Assembly: GCA_035048485.1 (NCBI GenBank) | Contig: CM068585.1 | Span: 51,929,009 to 51,993,008, forward strand | From: Pteria penguin | Taxonomy: Eukaryota > Mollusca > Bivalvia > Pterioida > Pteriidae | Direction: 5' to 3' | Length of the DNA: 64,000 bases | Part shown: positions 56,480 through 64,000 of the stretch, one piece after another | How the letters are laid out: each line of letters starts with the position of its first letter | How positions within the stretch are numbered: the stretch's first letter is position 1 | Notes under the pieces: model-generated | The model's database searches: none | What the model was told of the DNA's origin: nothing | What the model saw: the letters and a program-made list of their open reading frames with translations, nothing else | Program-made: the position numbers and the translations under genes

Positions 56480-57950
56480 TATCCGCTCAATATGAGTAGC
56501 ATCATTATTCTGTGTATGGATAATTATTTATAACTTTTCAAATATGTTTTAACTGCTAGGCCAGTAAAGAATAAAGAATATAATTTATTGCGCTATTTAT
56601 CAACTAGTTGTTGTGGACGTGAGAACAAGCTATGAGAAATAAGGTGAACATGGGAAACATCATAACACGCAAATTTGGAGTATGATATAATATGACGCTA
56701 ACCTTCATTCTAAAATCTTTTCAATAAACATTTTCGTGACTGTCAACTTTCCTATTTCATCGGAACCTTAAAGTTTATAACGGGATGTCAAAAATACACT
56801 GTTTTTATACAGGCAACTTTGCTACGAACCATTATTTGCATTCTAGAGACTAAAGAAACACGATGCCACTAATTAGTTCCTGAGCATTTTTCATCAATAC
56901 CCAATTATAATATCACATAGACATCAAAGTCTAAATGCCTTCAACTGCCATTCTCAGGTATGCAAGTATTGTCCAATTAACGTTGCTAAACCCTATTTCA
57001 AAATTCAAAACACTATGTCATCAACTTACGATATCGATATATTAGTAGATAGGTATATGAGAAAATGAGCTTTCCGTCATGTCATCATATCTGCAGATCA
57101 TTGGGAGGCGAACAAAGAATAAAATGATATTTCACTATTCTTTGCAATACTACAATACATAGATAGGAGATTGTTACGCTTTAAATGCATGGTATCTAAT
57201 AGAGCAGTATTTTAAAGTGCGGGAAAGAAAGAAATATACCTGCTCACAAGGACACCGAAGATATGAATGAAGATATAGAACAACAGTACCTATTTCACTG
57301 GTGTGTTGAACAGAAAAAGAATTGGAGTGGAAAAGTGGATATGATAAGTTGAACTCAAATATATTTCTCAACATATCTCTCTTTTGTGAATATGTGAAAT
57401 ATGTAACCTAGCAAATTGGCATACAGCAATTCCAGCACAATATTATACCAGAAACCACCACGTTCATATTCTAGATCAAGTATAATGATGCAGTCTGAAA
57501 ATGCATGTTTTCGATAGAAAGAAACCCAATTGTATACCATTTTTTAAGATTGAAAATCTTGTGTAATGTATCGCAATTTTATTGAAAAATCTATCCGAGT
57601 TAAGGAAAGTAGCACAATTCTTTATTTTGACAATTCATTTTCATTCTTATCAAGTCAGGGGACATCGAACGACAGACTTGATCCTGTGATCAAAAGCTTT
57701 TAGTGTATTCGCTGGCTTTCCCGCAACCGTAGAATTTCTTTTTCTCGAACATACAAATATCTGATTTTTTCCAATATTCCATAGGAAATGCTGAAAAAGC
57801 TAAATATCTAATGAAGACGACAAGAGTTTAAATTTGACAAAAAAGACATTGTTTTTTCTGCTCCATAAAGAATGATTCCTTACACTAAACAAAAATGTTA
57901 ACATTTTCAATAATATATAAGATAAGTAATTTTTAGTATAACCTTTGAAC
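56480..57950. other. Spacer, nothing recognised
   Basis: The minus frames 57174-57374 and 57355-57540 show no motif. Confidence 0.4.
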
Positions 57951-57959
57951 TCAAAGATT

Positions 57960-59460
57960 TGTCATTTCACTGAATGCGTGTTCCACTTACGTCGAATAAA
58001 CTCGTTATCACAAAATATATTTTACTTCAAATCAGGCATTTTCTGTATCAAATGTATCTTTGACGTTTGAAGTTTTATGTTAACCTTATGTAAAGGCAAA
58101 TAACATAATTGTGGTATGCATATATGTTAAACAGAACTACAGGTATTTAAATTTTTCTTAAATACAAACCGCTTGAAAATATTTTCAGCGTCTTTATTAA
58201 CCTGCCAACTTAGCATCTATCCAACACCACTTCGATATCTTATCAAATGTACTGAAATCAATCACTAATCTCTTCATGTAAAGTGACGACTCCTCTCTTG
58301 AAAAAAAAAATCCCGACAGAAGGTTTGACTTAAGTGTTATAATACCCTTTCCCCTGACTCTGTGTGGCTGTGGCAAGTTCTACACAGTGTTTGTTCACAT
58401 TCATGTAAATATACAGTGCTAAATTATGTTTTGTCGGTATTTCAATGCATCCACAGCGGGTGTGGCTAGCCAAACAGGGGATGCTCACTTCTTCCGGCAC
58501 CTGGTCTAGCCTCCAAATTTCAGTGGTCCGTGAATCACTACTCTGGTACTTTGTCGATCTACTAAATTTTCGCTGATCATTAATCAATTCACATGTGGCA
58601 ATGCTGTTGGTTTTATCGTCGATCCATAACCCAGGAGATACTCACTACCCTCGGGCACCTGGTCTCGCATTTAAATTTCAGTAGTCCGTGAATATCTACC
58701 CTGGTATATTATTATTAGTGTCATAGTCATGGGACACCACTTACTTTCTTATTTTACATTAACATCATACTTATTACCTTTGCAGTGTGGATCTCGTAAA
58801 AAAACTTCCCCGCGGAGGGTTAAACTTAAATATTATAATATCCTCTTTCCCGATGTGTGGCAGCTGTAGCACGTTCTACACAGTGTTAGCATTCATGTGC
58901 TGAATTATACGTGTTTCGCCTTATTTATGAGCATTCAAGGATGTAGCTAGCCAGATAGGAGACGCTTACTGCTCTCAAACACCTTGTCTCACCTCTGGAT
59001 GTCAGGGGTCTGTGAATGTCTACTCTGATACATTGTTCTTAGTGCCATAGTTGTGACATAGGTTACTTTCGTATTTAAAATCATAGTATATAATAAGTAA
59101 ATTGTCAAAAACAAAAATAATCACTTTCTATCAGTTTTGAAAATGACTGATTTTACCCTGATTTTACTCTTCTCTTTATCCCTATGTGTTCCATCATTTC
59201 TCATTTTATTGAATGTATGCTTTACTTGAGTCGAACGCACTCATAATCATATCCCATTATTAATATCAGATATATTCTGAATGATAATGTATCTTTGACA
59301 GACAGGAAATGAAATCGTCTATGTGCTCGTCATTATCATATCAGTCCTAATAACTCAGCATTTATCCAACACGACTTCGATCGCGTATAAAATGTACCAA
59401 AATCAAATCGATAATCTGTCTAACGTAAAGTAATGACATAACTCTGTTATTGAAAGTCTA
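57960..59460. repeat. Rearranged cluster of short dispersed repeats, partly tandem
   Basis: The CACCTGGTCTCACC-type repeat occurs three times in direct orientation (58455-58557, 58629-58749, 58937-59069). The sequence before the first and third shares AAACTT/ACTTAAGTGTTATAATA, then TTCTACACAGTGTT, then GCTAAATTAT/GCTGAATTAT. The outer edges also match: 58190-58300 (AGCATCTATCCAACACCACT TCGATAT) with 59350-59455 (AGCATTTATCCAACACGACT TCGATCG), and 58060 with 59290 (TGTATCTTTGAC). The pattern indicates a duplicated composite with extra insertions. Confidence 0.6.
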
Positions 59461-60054
59461 TAACAATGGAAGGTTGGATTAGGAGTAAACTGTACATGCA
59501 ATTAGATTTTGATTGCACTACACATAAACAATCAATCAATTATATTCCCATGTTTATAGGCACCCCTTTTTATACACACTGAAAACGGCATATTATCTTC
59601 TTTTTTTTTTTTTTTAAATGACTTACCCCACTCATTTTCTGTGTGACAATCAATCTTTATTCGTGTGTTCCCCTTCTAAATAGGCCCTACAAAAACAAAC
59701 GTAACAAAATTTCACTGTTACAGTTGTAATGCTATAAACAAATAGTATTATCGAAGAATTGAGATAATCAGATTACACCCGAGTTTTACCTGTTCCTGAT
59801 AAGAAATTATGTAATATATCCTTTTGTTAGGGCAATCTATTGTCAGTCATAACAGATCTAAATCTTGAACGTGTACCACATCTTGACAGGCCATCCAACA
59901 AAAAGCTACAAAAACGTGCTACTGCGCTGAAGTCACCGTGTAAATAATGTACACCTATAACATACCTGAGCGACCTCTAGGGCAAAGAATTAATGAGTTG
60001 CTTGATTCAAAAAATTAAATTACGACTTGAAAATTGACCTGGGAATCACTTTTT

Positions 60055-60267
60055 AATGTTGCAACGACATCTGCTTGATAATTGACACACCAATTTTGAC
60101 CTTTGCAACGGACCCTCCTGAACCAGTGAGTATCTCCAACGTAGCACGCCTATCGCGACACGACGGCTTGGTATTCACTGTCCTAACTGAAAGACAAGAC
60201 ATCGGCGGGCATCGAACCCAAGAACTACCGAACTATAGTCAACTCGCTCACCACTGTACCCCACCGG
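60055..60267 (-). mobile_element. tRNA-derived SINE, copy 7, at the duplication edge
   Basis: Minus-strand head CCGGTGGGGTACAGTGGTGA, B box GGTTCGATGCC intact, and body with GGTCCGTTGCAAAGGTCAAA. The left limit of the 2,524-bp tandem duplication (60260) falls inside its first eight bases. Confidence 0.75.
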
Positions 60268-60431
60268 ATAGATGTTAGTTTATTTATTTATTCATTTCTT
60301 TCTTTTATACGGCAGATTTGTTGTCAAATTTTCATTTTTACCATTTGTTACCATAGGGACACAGTTGAACCGATATTTCCTCTTATTTCAAATATATGAA
60401 TTTAAAAACGCCTATCTAATATCATTATAAT

Positions 60432-61587
60432 TTAATCAACAACTAGGGTTAATGATTGCATCAAACTTGATTTATTTCGAAAATGTAAATTATATTTGAC
60501 AATATGATTTAGACTATCAAACGTTTCTTTCAAAAATGATTTGATTTCATCAGTTATGTATACCACGTCCAAAATTTCATGTGTTTTGTTTAGTAACCTA
60601 TTTGCTTTAACGCATGCACACAATTTGGACCGCGTGGTTTGACATAAAGTTCGAATTTTTCTCTTAGGAATATTATTCCACTCTTCTTGAAGAGCACATG
60701 CCAACTTACCCACAGTTCTTGGTTGACGGTGACGTTTACGTAAGCGTCTCCCTAACTCCTCCCACATGTGCTCTATAGGATTGAGGTCGGGTGAACGCGC
60801 TGGGAAATCCATAACATTGATTCCCTGGATGTTTAGAAAGTTAAAGGTGACTCTAGACGTGTGCGGACGTGCGTTGTCTTGTTGAAACGTCAACGGATTG
60901 TTGACAGTTTGATGACGTAGAATTAATGGAAGGAGCTCAGGCTGTAAAACATCATCGATGTAGCGCCTCGCGGTAAGAGCGTTCCTCAAAATTACCAGTG
61001 ATGACTTTAAATGTTGATTAATGTCTCCCCAAACCATGACACCACCACCACCTTATTTGTCACCCTCAATTATGCAGTTTGCGGCAAAACGATCATTGCG
61101 TCTTCTATAAATGCGCCATGGACAAATTAAATCTTGATTCGTCGCTGAACACTACGTCATGCCAATTACGTCGATTAGCAAGCAGGCTCCGGAATCAGGT
61201 TAGACGATTTCTTCGGTAGCGAGGAGTTAGGATCAAGCCTTTCAATGAGCCTCGGCATAGCAAACCTTTCTCCTTCAATCGTCGGCGTACTGTCCTGGGG
61301 TGGATTTGCCTACCGTAACGACCTATCACATCTCTTGACGTGCTTACGGCTGTCGCAGACCTGTCACGTAGATGACGTTGCCTTATGAAAACGTCTTGAC
61401 GTCTTGTTACGCGTGGCTGACCACTTTGAGGACGATCCTTGACACTTCCTGTGGTCCGATAATTCCGTACAAGTTTCGTGATTGTAGACAAATGGACGTT
61501 AAAGCGTCCTGCGATGACATCTTGATTTACGGCGGCGTCTACAAGGCCAAGAACAGCATACCTCTGTTGCTCAGACAGTCTCGGCAT
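60432..61587 (-). pseudogene. Tc1-type (DD34E) transposase, copy 1, inactivated
   Basis: The start at 61587 (MPRLSEQQRYAVLGLVDAAV) gives the usual paired helix-turn-helix N-terminus: VIAGRFNVHLSTITKLVRNY, then a basic GQPRVTRRQD region and RDVIGRYGRQIHPRTVRRRL. After an in-frame TGA (61195-61197) the frame continues to FSDESRF (first Asp), then is shifted near 61120 and stopped by TAA at 61053-61055, just before GGGGVMVWGD. The long frame 61037-60432 carries QQDNARPHTSR (second Asp) and SPDLNPIEHMW (Glu), with 34 residues between Asp and Glu, i.e. DD34E of the Tc1 group. Three lesions make it non-functional. A 56-bp tandem repeat lies just upstream of the start. Confidence 0.9.
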
Positions 61588-61610
61588 TTCACGCCTTAGT
61601 TTAATGAAGC

Positions 61611-61722
61611 AAATTAAATCAGGATAGATAAAGGCACTAGGTACCAGTATACGTTATTTCTGAAGAAAATTAAATCAGGATAGATAAAGGCACTAGGTGC
61701 CAGTGTACGTTATTTCTGAAGA
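61611..61722. repeat. 56-bp tandem direct repeat, two units, 5' of the Tc1 gene
   Basis: AAATTAAATCAGGATAGATA starts both units (61611, 61667), which differ at two positions (GGTACCAGTATACG against GGTGCCAGTGTACG). In the 5' part of Tc1-like elements such repeats can be transposase-binding sites; here this is inference. Confidence 0.75.
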
Positions 61723-62579
61723 AAATGACTCAATGTAGAGCACGTGGTCCAGTATTTTTTGAAAAGCGCACGGGTGAGCAGTATTACGTTATGGTTGAGT
61801 GATTTGTCTTGCCGATAGCATGATAGTTACCGCAATCACACAATATCAAGCAGATGTTCAAATCTACCACACTTTTCTCCTCCCCCAATCCTTATCCTAA
61901 CTGCCCCTCGGGATCGATACTTGCCAGGATTTCCGAAAAAAAAAAAAAAAAAACTGGGGGAGGGGGCACATGCGAATGTCAAGTCTAAGCCAAACTACTC
62001 AGTCATTTTGGGTGCCAATTCTGAAGTTTTACTCATACTTATGGCGCAAAAGGGGCCCGCCCTTCTTAAACCACCACTACTTGCTAGCATAGATGTGCAT
62101 ACGTCATTTCACAGTTTACTTGACAGTATCGTCCCCAGCAATCATCCTCTTTCACAACATACTACAGATTTTTCAGTAAAACTGAAATCCGCACTAAGTG
62201 GAATATACGTATACATGCATTATGATTTTATCAATGATCACACATGTGGACCCTTCCCAGCGGTTATATATAGATTCAAGGCTAACATATATATTATCAT
62301 GTACATTGAGTGACCTTTTTACCGTCTCGGACTTTACATATACATATAATGTTTCTTGTAACCAGAGCGTCATATGATTGCATTGACTGTAACAAACAAG
62401 CAAAACGCATCTTACCTGTAAATGTCAGGGCCACTGATCGATTGTTTGACTACTTCTTTGTACCATATTTTTGTATGCGTTACCAGTTACATTTGTACTT
62501 TCGGTTCTGAATTGGGGCTCCGGCAGGTAAATATTTCAATAACACGATCGCGGTATGTCGGTAATATACTCAGGGACTT
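61723..62579. other. Spacer between Tc1 copy 1 and the truncated copy
   Basis: A-run at 61937-61953. The plus frame 61921-62313 has no known motif. A terminal inverted repeat for the Tc1 element was not identified. Confidence 0.4.
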
Positions 62580-62780
62580 TAAAAATGCCTATCTAATATC
62601 ATTATAGTTTATTCAACAACTAGGGTAAATAATTGCATCAAACTTGCTTTATTTCGAAACTTTGAATTATATTTGACAATATGATTGATACTATCACACG
62701 TTTCTTTTAAAAAATGATTTGATTTCATCAGTTGTGTATACCACGTCCCAAATTTCATGTTTTGTTTAGTAACCTATTTG
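62580..62780 (-). pseudogene. Truncated, more diverged third Tc1 copy (3' end only)
   Basis: Matches 60412-60605 (for example ATATCATTATA, CAACAACTAGGGT, GACAATATGATT, ATTTGATTTCATCAGTTGTG) with clearly more differences than the two long copies show to each other. It stops abruptly at GTAACCTATTTG, where the duplicated unit begins. It corresponds to the transposase C-terminus. Confidence 0.75.
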
Positions 62781-62783
62781 TAA

Positions 62784-64000
62784 CCCACCGGATAGATGTT
62801 GGTTTATTTATTTATTCATTTCTTTCTTTTATACGGCAGATTTGTTGTCAAATTTTCATTTTTACCATTTGTTACCATAGGGACACAGTTGAACTGATAT
62901 TTCCTCTTATTTCAAATATATGAATTTAAAAACGCCTATCTAATATCATTATAATTTAATCAACAACTAGGGTTAATGATTGCATCAAACTTGATTTATT
63001 TCGAAAATGTAAATTATATTTGACAATATGATTTAGACTATCAAACGTTTCTTTCAAAAATGATTTGATTTCATCAGTTATGTATACCACGTCCAAAATT
63101 TCATGTGTTTTGTTTAGTAACCTATTTGCTTTAACGCATGCACACAATTTGGACCGCGTGGTTTGACATAAAGTTCGAATTTTTCTCTTAGGAATATTAT
63201 TCCACTCTCCTTGAAGAGCACATGCCAACTTACCCACAGTTCTTGGTTGACGGTGACGTTTACGTAAGCGTCTCCCTAACTCCTCCCACATGTGCTCTAT
63301 AGGATGGAGGTCGGGTGAACGCGCTGGGAAATCCATAACATTGATTCCCTGGATGTTTAGAAAGTTAAAGGTGACTCTAGACGTGTGCGGATGTGCGTTG
63401 TCTTGTTGAAACGTCAACGGATTGTTGACAGATTGATGACGTAGAATTAATGGAAGGAGCTCAGGCTGTAAAACGTCATCGATGTAGCGCCTCGCGGTAA
63501 GAGCGTTCCTCAAAATTACCAGTGATGACTTTAAATGTTGATTAATGTCTCCCCAAACCATGACACCACCACCACCTTATTTGTCACCCTCAATTATGCA
63601 GTTTGCGGCAAAACGATCATTGCGTCTTCTATAAATGCGCCATGGACAAATTAAATCTTGATTCGTCGCTAAACACTACGTCATGCCAATTACGTCGATT
63701 AGCAAGCAGGCTCCGGAATCAGGTTAGACGTTTTCTTCGGTAGCGAGGAGTTAGGATCAAGCCTTTCAATGGGCCTCGGCATAGCAAACCTTTCTCTTTC
63801 ATTCGTCGGCGTACTGTCCTGGGGTGGATTTGCCTACCGTAACGACCTATCACATCTCTTGACGTGCTTACGGCTGTCGCAGACCTGTCACGTAGATGAC
63901 GTTGCCTTATGAAAACGTCTTGACGTCTTGTTACGCGTGGCTGACCACTTTGAGGACGATCCTTGACACTTCCTGTGGTCCGATAATTCCGTACAAGTTT
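62784..64000. repeat. Tandem duplication, unit 2 (continues past the window)
   Basis: Near-identical copy of 60260-61476, including the Tc1 transposase with the same inactivating lesions. Confidence 0.85.
62956..64000 (-). pseudogene. Tc1-type (DD34E) transposase, copy 2, cut by window edge
   Basis: The same protein and the same lesions as copy 1: the TGA after the N-terminal part, the shifted middle, and the TAA before GGGGVMVWGD. Two extra changes lie at the active site region: DNARPH reads DNAHPH, and SPDLNPIEHMW reads SPDLHPIEHMW. The helix-turn-helix part is incomplete because the window ends at about KLVRNY. Confidence 0.9.

Larger units (their letters stand above)
60260..62783. repeat. 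Tandem duplication, unit 1 (period 2,524 bp)
   Basis: Sequence from CCCACCGGATAGATGTT onward repeats at 62784 with a constant offset of 2,524 bases to the window end. Only about a dozen substitutions were seen by eye over the shared 1.2 kb. The right end of the unit lies inside a truncated, more diverged Tc1 copy (62580-62780), which abruptly changes to the repeated sequence. Confidence 0.85.

Overview
The window looks like gene-poor, transposon-rich nuclear DNA from an invertebrate, most likely a bivalve mollusc. The basis is A+T-rich sequence with intron-sized gaps and consensus gtaagt donors, several small dispersed repeats of the kind common in bivalves, tRNA-derived SINEs, a lineage-type family of small secreted cysteine-rich proteins, and decayed Jockey, Ty3, Tc1, Harbinger and ISL2EU-like elements. 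No bacterial operon, rRNA, stand-alone tRNA or CRISPR array is visible. Family names come from reading translated motifs by eye, with no database search.

Layout. 0.35-3.5 kb: a decayed Jockey-type LINE on the minus strand (ORF1, endonuclease, EN-RT linker), split by another repeat. 4.5-6.9 kb: a dead Ty3-type pol on the minus strand with a nested short repeat. 7.3-7.5 kb: a PIF/Harbinger transposase fragment. 8.46-8.7 kb: a decayed first exon of the secreted cysteine family. 9.9-18.2 kb: dispersed repeats, a retroelement tail, a 618-bp MITE, SINEs, a satellite-like block and a (TA)55 tract. 20.6-23.8 kb: a SINE, a dispersed repeat and a second member of the cysteine family (minus strand, two exons resolved). 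24.30-30.70 kb: the centrepiece, a 6.4-kb DNA transposon with matching terminal inverted repeats. It carries a minus-strand THAP exon, a Cys-cluster ORF and a DDE exon, converging on a plus-strand YqaJ/SAP/PHD-type ORF. 31.7-40 kb: retroelement remnant, microsatellites, SINE. 40.04-42.61 kb: the best host gene, a three-exon secreted cysteine protein with phase-1 introns. 45-50.6 kb: modular non-coding repeats and a 28-G run. 50.9-54.2 kb: a segment bounded by 26-bp imperfect inverted repeats. 55.2-55.7 kb: a second part of an RT-bearing retroelement family. 58-59.5 kb: tandemly rearranged short repeats. 60.26 kb to the end: a 2,524-bp tandem duplication carrying two nearly identical dead Tc1 transposases.

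The only genes likely to serve the host are the secreted cysteine proteins at 40.0-42.6 and 23.0-23.8 kb, and possibly the acidic exon at 16.3-16.7 kb. Most other coding potential belongs to mobile elements. Almost all of these are inactivated by stops, frameshifts, deletions or loss of catalytic or zinc-binding residues. Nested insertions (short repeat in Ty3, repeat in the YqaJ ORF, repeat in Jockey, SINE in the 40-42 kb gene intron) give relative ages.
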